A stretch of DNA of 35,102 nt from Acanthaster planci (GCF_001949145.1 NW_019091446.1:1075213-1110314), one strand, 5' to 3'. Positions 20,910 to 32,984 are shown, numbered from the stretch's first letter. Program-made: numbers and translations. Notes: generated by a model not told the origin, from the sequence alone.

Positions 20910-21590
20910 AAAATTGAAAAATGAAAGTGGCGTCCTCATTAAAGAAACTTTTGTACCCTAAATATTTGGCAACTATTGCTTGTGCATTCTTGTGATCTTT
21001 ATGCGGATATTTTTTTAACTGGAGACGTGGATATTAAATGTGAAGCATTGCTTCGTTTTGGAAGACATCAGATTTCCAAAACCGGCCCTGTGAATGATTT
21101 GCGGATGTTCATTTGCCTGAGATGTTGTTCAGTCCTTCGAGCTATTTTGCACATGTACTGATAAAGTCAAGTTCTTTCAAGTTCGTCATTAGCCAGTCAT
21201 TTAATTTAAGTTGCCTACATGTACAGGCAGTGAAGATAAGTGTTGAAGAGGTTATTGAAGAGGTGGTTCGTATTTTTCCTCCTTTTATCTGTGTCTGGTT
21301 TTCTGACGTCAGATTATCTACATCCTTCATGTTCGGATTAAATTGAACTTCCTTTAGTCTTACAAATCACAAGCTTTCTTGTATTTTGAATTGATTCATT
21401 AATACAATACAAAGTTGTTTTCACAGTGTTGTAGAACTTTAGTTATTTTTTGTCTGTTATTCGAAAAGCTATTGGGCTAATCCGATTGTATTAATCGGTA
21501 ACAAAACACAGTTCACCCAAACATGGGATCATTTTCCAGTGGTGTTTAACTGCATTGCAATAACATTGCTTTCGTGACACGGTTTTTTTT
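20910..21590. other. Intergenic stretch, no gene seen
   Basis: AT-rich sequence with no open frame above 77 codons and no homology I recognise. A T-run (about 21583-21594) precedes the GC-richer candidate promoter. Confidence 0.5.
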
Positions 21591-21599
21591 TTTTAGCAT

Positions 21600-21960
21600 A
21601 CCTTGCGGTTACTGGCGCTATTGTCCTCGCTCTACCTGAGTGCCTTCCGTAACGGGCACTCCGATTTGTCCAATATGGAGCTGCGTAATGGGGCATGACG
21701 GTTCGGGCCAATCGGAATCGCGGAAAGTCAACTGATTGGGGGAAAGTGGTGCTCAGTCATGCGCATAAGGGCGATTGTCTGTCTCACACACGCCGCAACG
21801 GACAGTCTGACGGCCGTGTTTAGGGGCCCTATCAACGGTTGCTATGGCCTAAATGTTTACCCTATTGTTATGGTCCTGCCCCCACTAGTAGCACCATCAA
21901 TGCCAATCCGGATTCATTCTCCCTTTGTAACCCTTGGCTTCTACATGGCGTAGTCTACAT
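21600..21960 (+). promoter_or_regulatory. Candidate promoter of the Ig-receptor gene
   Basis: This block is visibly richer in GC and CpG than its surroundings. It holds three CCAAT-type boxes: CCAAT at 21670-21674, CCAATC at 21708-21713, and GATTGG (inverted) at 21734-21739. It lies upstream of a possible noncoding first exon whose donor is at 22229, which would feed the acceptor before the signal-peptide exon. There is no clear TATA box. Confidence 0.35.
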
Positions 21961-21999
21961 TCTTTGACTGAAAATCCCTTCACTTTTCCATCGTTTCAC

Positions 22000-22229
22000 G
22001 TGTTTTTGCCGAGATTTGTATTCTACCTGGATAACTATGGAAATAAACGTGTCATCCTTTCACCGATAACGCCATATTACAGAGACAGTTCGTTTGCAGA
22101 GTGGAATCAGATGCTATATTTTATGTAACAATTGAGTGAGAGCTTGGACGTCTTCGATATCGCAGAAACAACGTTCGTCTCGTTTAGCTAGGAGTGAAGT
22201 TAAACAGACGTACCAAATTTCTGAAATTG
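22000..22229 (+). other. Possible 5'UTR exon of the Ig-receptor gene
   Basis: A strong donor (GAAATTG then GTAAGTTG) begins at 22230. The signal-peptide exon carries its own strong acceptor 21 bp before the ATG (TTGTCTTCACCCAACAG, ending at 24706), so an upstream noncoding exon must exist. This is the best candidate I see. Its start is unknown. Confidence 0.3.
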
Positions 22230-24706
22230 GTAAGTTGAAGCTTGATGGTTTAGAATGAATTTCCGGGGCCTGTTTAGATATGGATGCAGTAAGTCGATCG
22301 ATGTGTTTAAGCTTGAGTTTAATCTGCAGTGGATCGCTTGTAATAGCAACACCGAGGAGACGTATTCAAGGGAAACCTGACAACCTTGAAAACCATGATG
22401 ACAGCATTTTCTTCTCTTTTTAAAAATTAAATTCAAAATTTTGACCAAGGCCTGCACATTTTATTCTGTATCTAATATGGCGTATTTTATTTCCTAAGGA
22501 ACTCTCTTTGATTTGATGTGTAATTCGTAGACGGAAAGAGTTCCATATCCGGACATCACTTGATTAAGTCTTGAAAACCCCATGCACAAACCCTATGAGA
22601 CTGTTCTAAAAATTCTGTTTTCTAAGTAAATGAAGCAATGATTTCTTCCCTGCTCAATTCTATTTTTAGGACACGTAATCACTTTCTGACGGCTAATAAA
22701 CCACTGTAGAGGGGAATTACTGATATCCATATTGGAACTCTTAACCAGATGCTATACCCAGATATTTACGTCAGATTTAAATAGGGAAGAGTTATATACA
22801 TGGACAACACAAATTCTCCTTGAAAATGATACCGGCTGTCGGAAAGTGATAACATGTCCTAAAATGTGAAATTTAGCTGCAAACATTCCGAAGGATTTAC
22901 TTAGAAAACACTCAGGTTTCAGTTTCACACATCAACGCGATAGGTTTGTGACGTTGTGTGCAGGGTCATCCAGTGTTGATAGTACATATATAGGAAAATC
23001 TTTCTTTCAAAATATTCTTTCTATAGGTTTAAATGACGGTAAGGGTCTGCCTATCATGTTTTCTTTGTTAGAAAAATAGGAAACACACGCCGTTGTCGCT
23101 TTCCAGTAAACATCTTGCTCGGTAACTTCAAATAGTTCCAGCCGATGTCTTGCATACAGATAGGGTTATTATTCGAACATACATCCATGGCAAATGTTTT
23201 ACCAACATATTATGAATCAAAAAGGGTGGCAATTTTATGCCAAGCATGGTGAAACGTTTCAAAGTTTTGAAAACCACGCTTGTTGAAACATGGATGGTTA
23301 GTTCCAAAATTCGTGTGGAAGTGGGTCTTGTAATTTTTCACAAACGATTTTAAACTATCAATAAAATTGAGCTCTCGATTTGGTTCCAGGCATGTGTGTA
23401 ACACTCTTTAAAAGGTTTTTAGAGTCAAACACATTTACTAAACACTTTTTTCTGTTATCACTTTTTAAATAATTTTAACCCATGGCACGTTTTATGATTA
23501 GTTCAGGAACATGTGTGCTTGTAAATAGTGCATTTAAAAAGCTGAACAGGTACCATGGAAAACCGTTTAAACACATTTCAATAAACAGATATGGGTTAAA
23601 GTGGGTACAAAAGTGTTTTAACTCTGAACATTGTTCATATGAAATGGTTTCCGAGGTACATTTATTATGCTATTTTGTAACTTTACCTAATTTCGGTTTT
23701 CTTTCGAATAATTTAAACGCGTTGATTTATTTGTTTTCAAGTGTTGATTGTACATGACGTAAGCACGTTTGCCTCAAAACATTTGGCCCCGTTTAAAATG
23801 TATGTTTTGAATCCATCGTTTTTATCAAGGTCTTGAAATACAGATATTACATAAATTATACTATGATTTTCGGACATGCTTATATGTCTCTGTGAGTTTG
23901 TCTCATTTTTTACGGTTTGATAAACTGGTTGATGTATAGAGGCAGCCATCGGGGTGTGCACTGCTAGTGTGTCGGTCTTTATTGTCAACGCAATTTGTTC
24001 TGAGGCGTGGCACTTATTGGACTCATGAATCATCGATGAATAACGCAGGATTCGAAAAACCAAATGGTATTATAAGACATTGATTTTTAGTTGACGGTGG
24101 ATTATGCTGGCACTGACAAGATGCACTCGTTACGTAACAACGGAGTACAGTAGACATTCCCTGTCCTCTGATAGGTTGCCTGTGAGAACATCAATACACG
24201 CAGCGACGTTTGGTCATATCCTAGAAAATGTGCTGTAAGAAGGAAAGATGTTATCACAGAGATTGTGCAAGATCCTGCGTCATCATTTTCAGTGCTTTTT
24301 AAAAGCGTTTGCTCTTGTTTCGAAATCTTTTTGAAATCACACAGTTGTGTATAATTAAAGGGACCAAAAAGGTGTTTTCCTTCCATTTGTTCAGGATTTT
24401 CAATTCAAAAGCCGTTTGTAAACTTCCAGGTAACATTTATTTTAATAAAGTTCATCTTATTACTGACATTTATAGAACCCATTGTGATTTTTATGAAACG
24501 TGCAATTTGGAGGCCATCGGCGTTTTAAAAACCGGTACTTTTATGTGTCTTTAAGTGTGTTTTGTCATTTGCGTTCTTCGATCGAACAAATCATTAGTCC
24601 TAATCTATTTAATAATGCTGCCTGCAGCTATACATGCAATTCGGCGTATCTAGCAGCATTGATTGGTTTATATAGGCTGAATAACGCTTTTGTCTTCACC
24701 CAACAG
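22230..24706 (+). other. Probable 5'UTR intron or intergenic DNA, no gene recognised
   Basis: AT-rich sequence. The longest open frames (108 codons at 23737-24063 minus; 91 codons at 23482-23757 plus) show no family signature, no compositional sign of coding and no supporting splice sites. Confidence 0.4.
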
Positions 24707-24727
24707 GAAAACATAACCTAGATCACC

Positions 24728-24797
24728 ATGGATGCGTCTAGGCACTCAAATGCTGGAACAACAGCCGTGTACTTCTTGGTTTTGTTATTGGGATTTG
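24728..24797 (+). CDS. Signal-peptide exon of the Ig receptor
   Basis: The ATG at 24728 is in a good initiation context (CACCATGG). It opens a 23-codon segment with a hydrophobic core and ends in phase 1 (G, then GTGAGT). Joining to the Ig1 exon at 25929 yields GFAGAQQA, a plausible signal-peptidase site. An ATG further down in the Ig1 reading frame (25805) lies in intron and gives no signal peptide. Confidence 0.8.
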
Positions 24798-27700
24798 GTG
24801 AGTTTGACTTTTGAATATTGTACAATACGAAGGAGATGGACCCCGTTATCACTTTGAAAGTCTTGATACATGACTGAGAATAGCAACGGAGAATGGCAAA
24901 ACCAAAGGGGAGTGGTATCTTTCACGATTTTTTTCTGGCACGCAGAAATGTAACGGTTCTCGGCGCGACTGAGTTTTCTATAAACTTAAAGCCAGCTCAC
25001 GCTCTCGCGAAAGCGAACACAAACGCGACTTCAGTGACGTATGATCACATTTTTGCACTGCGAATTCGCAAAAAAAATTGAACAAAATTTATAACTGGAG
25101 CGAAGGTTTGCGGCCAATCGTTTGGAGACGTAAAATTCGCTTCGCTGGTTCACGCCTGCAGTGTGGACCAGCCTTAATACATGCATGTACACATTCGTAA
25201 TGATGTTCCCTCGGATCACTGTAGTTGCGCAACATACATGTATGACGCATGCGAATGAAAGAACTATGAGATGAATTCCCCACTCTCTAAGCAGATCCTG
25301 TTCAGATGAACAGTATATCCAAACGATGGGAATCCGTTTAATATTCATTTCTCAGTGCAATTCTGATTAAATCAATACCGCCATAAACAGACAGTAATTC
25401 CAGCTACTCTCTGACGTACCGGTGAGGGCTTTGCTTGGTAACATTGTTTCCCGGATCCTACGCATGTGCATGTGCAGCCGCGATTGACTCCGTGAAGGCC
25501 TGGGCACAAACAAGCGATCTTTGTTTTATATCCCTGGTACTGTGTGGTACAAGACAGTGCACTGCTGGGCGATTTGTTTTGCAGTGCGGGATACTCGGCT
25601 TAACATTATCTAGTCAGAGCCATGACACTTGTACCCAGCAAGAAATGAGACCGAGGGGTACCCCCCCCAACATGTCCAATCCCTATTCACATTCCAGACT
25701 ATTGTTACTTAGCACATCCCCCCCAAGATGTCTGAAAGGAATTCCCCAGATTCCTTCGAGACAATGACCAACACAAAGCAGGGGGGTTCTCTCCGTCTCA
25801 TACCTTGCTGCATATGGTGACCGTCACTGGTGCCTCGTTAAGCTTCGTATTTAATCCTACAATTTGTTTTGAAAATGGCCATTGCAGTGTAAACGAGTCA
25901 ATTTTGTTCGAACAATGTGTTATTTCAGCTGGGGCACAGCAGGCCTTCAGTGTCCAGCCCACGGACACCCAGGTCACCGAGGGGAACACCGCGACCCTCC
26001 GCTGCTCCGTCACCAATAAGGGCGGGACCCTGACCTGGACTAAGGACGGCGCGCCGGTCAGCGTGGAAGGGGCCATCATCGACACCACCAACACGCGGTA
26101 CTCCATCCAAGGGGACGGAGTCTCGACCTACGACCTGCAGATTACCGAGGCGGTGTTGGCTGACTCAGGGGACTTCCAGTGTCTGGTCACGGCGGACGGT
26201 GTCGGGTCTGGCGAGATTCTATCCGACGTGGCAACGTTGACCGTACTCGGTATGCCTCCATTGAATCTTCAAACTCTTTTCATTGATTTATATTTCAAAC
26301 ATTACAATACAAATTCGAGTCATATTCAATGCATGTATGAACTACAAGTAAAGGCAAATTTTGAAAAGCAAAGTTTCATTTTATCGTTCACTGTAATTTT
26401 CGTTACAGAGGTCCAAGGCTTCATTAGAGTTCCCGGTGATACCAGTGTTGCTGCCGAAACAACTGCCACCTTGGAGTGCCAAGTCGACAACAAAGAGGGC
26501 TTCCTCTATTGGCTGCAAAACGGCGAGATTATCAGCAACGACACAGTTTTAACCAATGGCAACGCTCGTTACTCCATCAGCGGTGACCAATCGGCGGGCG
26601 AGTATAATCTTGTGATTGTCTCTACACAAGACGGCACCGACGAAGGATCATACCAGTGCGTTGTGACGGCCGCGGGTACCAGCGCGAGGATTGAATCACG
26701 AGTCGCCTCACTGTCAATACAAGGTACGAAACATTCCTTTACTTGAATTTCCATGGAAGTCCAACAATAAATTCACGGAAGCGCCTGGGCGTGTGAAAGT
26801 TGAATGGCCTGTAAAATGATAAGAATTGTACAAAAATGGTAAAACTCTGGTGGCGAAACTTTAGAACATAGCTCTTGGTTACTGTGTTTGAAACAGTTTT
26901 ACGTCAATCCATTCACTTGTCACTTGATCTCAGGCTAGATGATTTATTCTGACCTAACGTCAAAATGTGGTCACTTTACAAACCTGAGTCAGATCTAAAG
27001 CATGTCCCTCCTCTCTGTTTCTCGGGTGAAGGTACGGGCCAGCGGCTGACAATTGTGCCGTCCAACGCCGTCTTCGTCGAGGGCACCACAGCCCTGATGA
27101 GGTGCAAAGTGGTCGACAAGGCGGGCACACTGTCCTGGCTGCAAAACAGCCAGGCAATAAGCTACGACCGGGAACTTGGACTGGCCAACACTAGGTCAGT
27201 TTGGGCATCTCCTCTGCTATTTGCTTGCTTTTATTGTTTTGTCTTTTTCATCAAGACATAAAAGGATGGACTGGGCCTATTTTCCGTAAATCAACGGGCC
27301 TGTTGTATTTTCGTCCTCCTCGCTTTCATTGTTTTAATTTAAGTCAGTGTTGTCATGTAAACGAACAGCTCAAAGTGGGCAAAATGCTATCGTAGCTGAA
27401 CTAACAATAGTTAAATTGCTGACTACTGACACCTCCGAGCAAACCTTTTTTGGCGTAGTTGCATTTCAGTGATAACCTTTCGAAGAAGTTCAGTTTACTC
27501 ATCAGGAAATCTATTACGTTGCTCCTCGTACGTGTTTGCTGCTGTCTTCTTACGGTTCCTTGTTTTCTTTGGCCCCGGTGTTCAGATATTCCATCGTTGG
27601 CGATGAGGCTGCAGGGGAGTACAACCTTCAGATCGAGGACGTGACTTCAGTTGACACGGGCACCTACCACTGCATCGTCAGTGCAGCCAGCGGTGCTGGG

Positions 27701-30700
27701 AACGAGGCCATTTCCTCTAGCGGAGCTACGCTCTCAGTCACCGGTGAATACCACTTTGTTTTTTCCATCCTCGTCGCCACTTTGTCGTGCTCATAATTTA
27801 TCGGACGATATTTCATAGACAAAAACAAAATGCGCTCCATTTTATGCGACGTCTAGCACAACATAGGCCCAGTACCATTCCGTCGATGTTGTTTTACTCA
27901 GAAGCTATGGAAATTGACTTCAAGACATAGGCCTACCTTTCTCATCACTCCCGGGAATTGTTGAAGGAGTCAGGCTGCAGAGGATTCTTGCTTGACTGCA
28001 CGGCGAAGGGATTTTGGGGGCCTGTATAACTTTCGTCTCAAAGGAGCCACCTCAGGATTTCTTTTTGTGAAAGAATTCCATGACCATTTTCTCTCAATTA
28101 TTTGGTTTTATTGTCAGTTTTTCTTGTTCGTTGGTCTCGTTTCTGGTTTCGTGGTTTTGCAAGTAATAACAGTTACACGACGTCTGCTGAGTAAATGACG
28201 GTTTTCGTATCTTTATTTCCTTCCAGCCGCCACCGCACCTGACGACGGATACCCTCTCTGCAGTATGGTACCCTCCACCGACCTGATGGAGGGCGACAAC
28301 GTCACAATCTCCTGTACTTCACGGGGAGGCGAGCCCCAGCCTAAGCTGGCCTGGCTCCTGGACAACCTGGAGTTCGATGGCAACTACGTGGCGCTGGACC
28401 TGAATGCGCGCAACGACGTGAGCTTCCGGCTGATCAACAACATGATCGGCGTGGTCTTCGAGTGTCTGTCCAGCCATCCGGCCTACACCACCACGCAGAA
28501 GTGCCAGTTGCCCCCGCTGGCTTTTGAGCGTAAGTCGTGACTTGGATTCCTCCGCAGAGCCAGTTTGGCATTCCAACAGTGCATGCCCAATAATGAAGCG
28601 CGTACGAGGTCGTTCGAGAACATCAATGCGGGCACGCAATGTCTGCCCTATACGCCAGCCATGCATGGACTCGTTGTTCTCGAACGACCTTTCTCTTTTG
28701 GAAATACCGAACTGATCCATTCAAGACAACCAAGTTCTGCGTTTCTAAAAGTTCGAGCGACGAATGTCAACTAATGGTCGATTTTGTCGGGTACCAACGA
28801 TATATTTTGGGCACAGGTTGCCCAAACAAATGGGCTGGTTGTCGACAAAATGGTCCTCTCCTCCCGTATGTTTTGCCTACCATTTATAGTTACTGCCAGT
28901 ATAGCATCTTTCCCAAAGCCCAACGGAGCAGATCAAACAGCACAAATAACACCCAAGCACAGACATCAATTAATCCAGAGGTCAAAAAAAAAAATAAAAC
29001 TGCGGATTCAAGTTCTGACAATTTAAATTGAAAAAGTGTGAAATCGGTGTGATGTATTTTCCCGAAAATTCCATATGCTTTCTAAGCGATGCTTTAACAT
29101 CTGCATTAAGTGATTATCTGACCGCTTTTCAGTTACACCAGCGAAGATAAAACTACTGCCCAGCAAAGTTCAAATCGTCTCCCTCTTTCTTTCTCTCAAT
29201 TAGTTACACCCACCATCCAAGTCTCTTTGGACACGCTGACATTGGAGATTAAGGAGGACGAGACAGGGTCGGTGGAGTGCTCGGCCACCGGCGATCCCGC
29301 CGTGCTAGGATACGGTTGGTCCTACAACGGTGTCCAGATCGCCGATACCGACGAGCGCTTCCTGATCACTGAGGATGGATCGTCCAAATCCACGCTTACC
29401 ATCACCTCGGCGTCGCTTAGCATGGACGAGGCGGTGGTCTCCTGTGAGGCTAGGAACAGGATTGATACTGAGAGCGTCTACGCGGTCGTTAGAATCATAG
29501 GTAGGCCTATGCGGACAGCATTCATTTTAATAACAACAGACCATGGTGACATGTTGTGTGGGATTATCCCGAGACAAGGGAGTGCAGTGCCTTTAAGTTT
29601 TAAGTTCAATTCAGTTTGAACATGTAAACGCTAATTTGTCAAATGGACTTGTATATTAAAGACTTCTACAGTAGAATACGTGTACATGTATATAGTTTAA
29701 AACCCATCGGGGAAACACAGATCCCCCCGGGTGCACGTTGTTACAGTTTGCAATTAGAAAGATTCCATCTGTTCAAGCCAAAGACAGGCGCATTTTGTAA
29801 TTGGAAACATCAGTCTGCAGATCAAAATATCAAAAAAGGTTCTCTTCCCATCCTTTTGATATCGATTGATGAGCGCTTATCTTGTTCACAACCTGCAGAG
29901 GACGACCTGTACCAGATAGTCCTTGCCGTCTTAGCGTTGATCGCCCTCTTTGTCTTCGCTCTGATCATCGTACCGATCATTGCTTACTACTGCTACCGCC
30001 GTCACAAGAAACGAACACAAGGTGAGGCCAAACTTCTCTTTATGTTTTCCCTGGATCCTTCTTCTCCATCGGAAAACTTGGAAGAAGTTTCTCCTGATGA
30101 TATTAACTTACCTCTGTGCTGGTATGGAACGATTTTCGGCCTTGCAGAGGAGTGCTGGGATTGAGGTTATTCATTTGCCCACACGTCTGATCTCGGAAAG
30201 ACAGATCTTATATTCATCTTCTACATGCACTTTTCCTTTAGTAGCAAGCTAAGACCCGTGAGGAACGGGTCTGTTTCTGGAGTTGACAGTCAGTGATGCT
30301 TTTAATGTCTGGTTCATACATGCTTACTTTGATCGTTGCAGAGGGTATAGATTTTTTGCGCTCGTAACTGATAACAGGGAAATTTAATTCTAAATTCGGT
30401 TCCTCTTTTTCCTAGTTGCTCCCATTGAAAACGGTCCAACGACAATCAGCGGCACGAAGGTCACCTCCAACTACTTCATCACGGAGGAGACAATCCCCAA
30501 CGGTCATGTTAGAAAGAACAGCCGCAGCTCTAGTAAGCCCAGAGTCCTGGACCACGAGACCAAACACGTCGACAGCCCGGACGAGGGTAGCTACGGCAGC
30601 CCTACGCCGCTGCCAGATCTGACCGGTCGAGGCCGGTACCCGCAGCCCATCCGCAGCCAGACCCCGGAGGGGTTTATGATGGACTCCATGGATTCGGCTC

Positions 30701-31380
30701 GCGGCGGGAAGGTGGGCTCCTACGACGTGGAGGCCGCACGGGCACGCAACGAGGCCGAGATGCAAGGCAGCGGCAAGACGCCGCTACCGTCCTCGTCGCG
30801 TCGGAGCTCCGTGTCCCGCAGCGGCCCTGCCCCGCTCAACAACAAAGTCTCGCTGTCGCCCGGCGAGTACATGGTCAGGGACGAATACGAGAGGAAACTG
30901 AGGGAGCTGGAGTCAATGAAGAAGAGCTTGACAGACTCTGGAATGATACAGGATGACGCCAAGTCGAGGAAGTCCAAGGACGGTGGAGAGAGGAGGAAAC
31001 ACAAACATAAGAAAAGAGATAAAGAGAAAGACGAGAAAGAAAGAGACGGCCATAAGGTACGCCTTGAAATTGTCATGATTTCCAAAGAGAAGCTTCAGGT
31101 TGAGAGTTAGAGAAACTTTGGGGCTGACAGTCTCAATCATGTGAAAAAATGGCTGTTAATGATTTAGCGTTCTTATTATTTTTAATGTTATAATATCATT
31201 GGTCACTACTCGTACATGTGTGCTTACTGTGTTGTTGATTTTGATTTCCGACGCATTGTTGATTTGTTGATACAGAAATCCAAGTCAAAAGAGCACAGGG
31301 AGCACCGCGACAAGAAGGACAAGAAAGAACGTAAGGAGAAACGGGAGAAAAGGGACAGGAAGAAGGATTCGTCGAGATGA
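24728..31380 (+). CDS. Kirrel/Neph-like five-Ig transmembrane cell-adhesion receptor, 10 coding exons
   Basis: Exons: 24728-24797, 25929-26249, 26409-26723, 27032-27194, 27586-27743, 28227-28529, 29204-29500, 29899-30021, 30416-31056, 31276-31380. All have GT-AG sites and compatible phases, giving 831 residues. The order is signal peptide (1-23, hydrophobic YFLVLLLGFG); Ig1 24-131; Ig2 131-236; Ig3 236-343 (split by an intron); Ig4 343-444; Ig5 444-543; a transmembrane helix (IVLAVLALIALFVFALIIV) at about 549-575; then a tail of about 255 residues. Ig1-3 each keep the Cys, Trp, a RYSI-x-GD motif and a Y/F-x-C motif, as in the first domain of Neph/Kirrel proteins. Ig4 has extra cysteines. Boundaries between extracellular modules are phase 1. 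The tail ends in a Lys/Arg/Asp/Glu-rich segment without the PDZ-binding C-terminus of vertebrate Kirrels. Likely role: cell recognition or adhesion at the plasma membrane. The subfamily is an inference; nectin- or CADM-like proteins are alternatives. Confidence 0.88.
24986..25177. mobile_element. Degraded TTAA-flanked MITE in Ig-receptor intron 1
   Basis: The segment is flanked by TTAA at both ends (24986-24989 and 25174-25177). Its termini, AGCCAGCTCACGCT and the inverse of GCAGTGTGGACCAGCC, are imperfect inverted repeats differing mostly by transitions. The interior is dominated by GCGAA/TTCGC words around a TGACGTATGATCACA core, a layout typical of short nonautonomous DNA transposons. A TTAA duplication is characteristic of piggyBac-type insertion. 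No coding capacity. Confidence 0.45.
29133..29203 (+). other. Alternative, upstream-acceptor extension of Ig5 exon ending in stop
   Basis: An acceptor with a fair pyrimidine tract (CCGCTTTTCAG, ending at 29132) precedes TTACACC. The same TTACACC starts the real Ig5 exon after the acceptor at 29203. In frame with exon 6, the extension encodes 23 residues beginning LTPAKIKLLPSKVQIV, which looks like the first strand of an Ig domain, and then hits TAG. That TAG is formed by the downstream acceptor itself. Either a remnant of a duplicated Ig exon or a regulated alternative acceptor. Confidence 0.45.
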
Positions 31381-32710
31381 AACAAACACGTCATCCCTAA
31401 TATCCACCAATGAGCGCTGCGTTCTGCTCCAACGTCACTGACCACTGTCCAATCGAATGACTGCCAGGATGCAGCTGATGCTTTGATCAAGGACCCAGCT
31501 AGGGTCCAGATATAAAAAGAAGATGCACTTTTATCAAGTACTCTGAGAAATTACTCAGACAGTAATCGACGGTCCTGCTCTGGTATAACCAGTACCGTTG
31601 GGGGAAGAGTTTGTACAAAACGAGTGACGATAACACTGCAACTCACCTGTAACCATAGCGGAGAACAGTGTAAAAAATAACAGTAGTAAATTTGGTTTGA
31701 TTAATGAAGCGTGAAAGCAATCATGCCCAGGAGGACTTACATTATGCATGTTTAATCGTCAAGAATTGCCATTTTCAGTTCGACATGTGATTGTGTAAAT
31801 CATAAAGAGGAATTGGTTTTTGTCGGGGAGATGCTGTTGTCACGGTTTTCAACTGAGTCACGTTTGTTTTTTTTAAATTCTGAAATTGTCATTTGGGCAT
31901 AGCCTATTCTTACTTGGGCAGTCGAACTGAGTGAAGATGCTTGCTTCTGTAGATCACTACAGCTGTGACAAAACCACGGCTTTTGGTAAAAAAAGGAGTT
32001 ACTGGGAAAAAGCCCCGAAGAGCCGCAGCGGAGACGAAGATTTGGAAATTCCTCTCGTGTTTGTGGCGTCACTCCGTGACTACGTGAGCTGACCACCTAA
32101 TGAGGCTAATACATGTACATTGTATTTTAAACAATGGAGTCATATCGTAGGGTTATGACCCAATTAATAATCTTCACTCTCTCCTTCAAACGACATATTA
32201 GGCCTATACATGTAAATGTTCACACGTCTGTACTGGGACATGGTAACACCTTTCCAGATTCAGGGTTATTCTCAGCGAAGTGTGTGTCACTAACTATTGT
32301 ATACATTTTCGGTTTTTGTTGTGTTGGGAGTGGGGTTACTGGGGTTACTGTGCACGACTGTTAAATCGTCATCTTCGCCGCAGTGAGATCAACTCTTTTG
32401 AGAAAAGTACTCCAAGTTACGGGAGTTAACACGGAAGTCATATAACGGGAAGAACATAAAACATTTCATCGTCATTAACGGATATGATAGCGCCTTTGCT
32501 TTGTCGTCAGGAAACTTCCAATATTTTCGGTTCGTTGCCGTGGGTTTATCTGTAATGTGTCACTTTGTGCATGAATGTTGGGAGTACTGTTTTGAAACAA
32601 ATTTTTAAATAATGCCTTGTAAACATGTATATGAGATTAAATATTTGTACATTTTTTTGTATAAAACTTTGAATAAAACACCATCGTTATTCAATAAACC
32701 TAGCTACTAG
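31381..32710 (+). other. 3'UTR of the Ig-receptor gene
   Basis: About 1.3 kb lie between the stop codon (31378-31380) and two AATAAA signals near 32672 and 32693. The content is AT-rich with several ATACATGTA-type words. No open frame of note on the plus strand. Confidence 0.6.
32672..32698 (+). terminator. Polyadenylation signals of the Ig-receptor gene
   Basis: Two AATAAA hexamers at 32672-32677 and 32693-32698 follow a T-rich stretch at the end of the transcript's AT-rich 3'UTR. Confidence 0.65.
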
Positions 32711-32984
32711 CTCGATTTTTTGGGGTCAAGCGTACACTTATAAGTGCTTCCAATACAGATTCATTCACAACATGGTGCCATCGAATAACTTCCTTTTCAA
32801 AGTAGGGAAAGTGGACAGTGATAAACGTACTTTTGTTATGATGAAGAGGAAACAATGAATAACCTAATGTGGTTTTGTGCAACAGTTATTTCCTTTTTGC
32901 CTTCGGTCGGCACATGTACATGTCCTTACATGTACTGGTTACATTTTCGGGCTTAACAAGTTAGAAACCCCCAGATCTGCAAAT
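32711..32984. other. Short spacer between the receptor gene and the LINE
   Basis: No gene seen. It contains the palindromic cluster ACATGTACATGT followed by TTACATGTACTGG near 32911-32938, immediately next to the truncated end of the LINE. Confidence 0.5.

Noticed and set aside
23482-23757. 91-codon plus-strand open frame
   Set aside because: No recognisable domain, AT-driven composition and no supporting splice or initiation context.
30412-31085. Long minus-strand open frames opposite the receptor tail
   Set aside because: They are shadows of the GC-rich receptor tail exon, whose phase joins correctly with the transmembrane exon.
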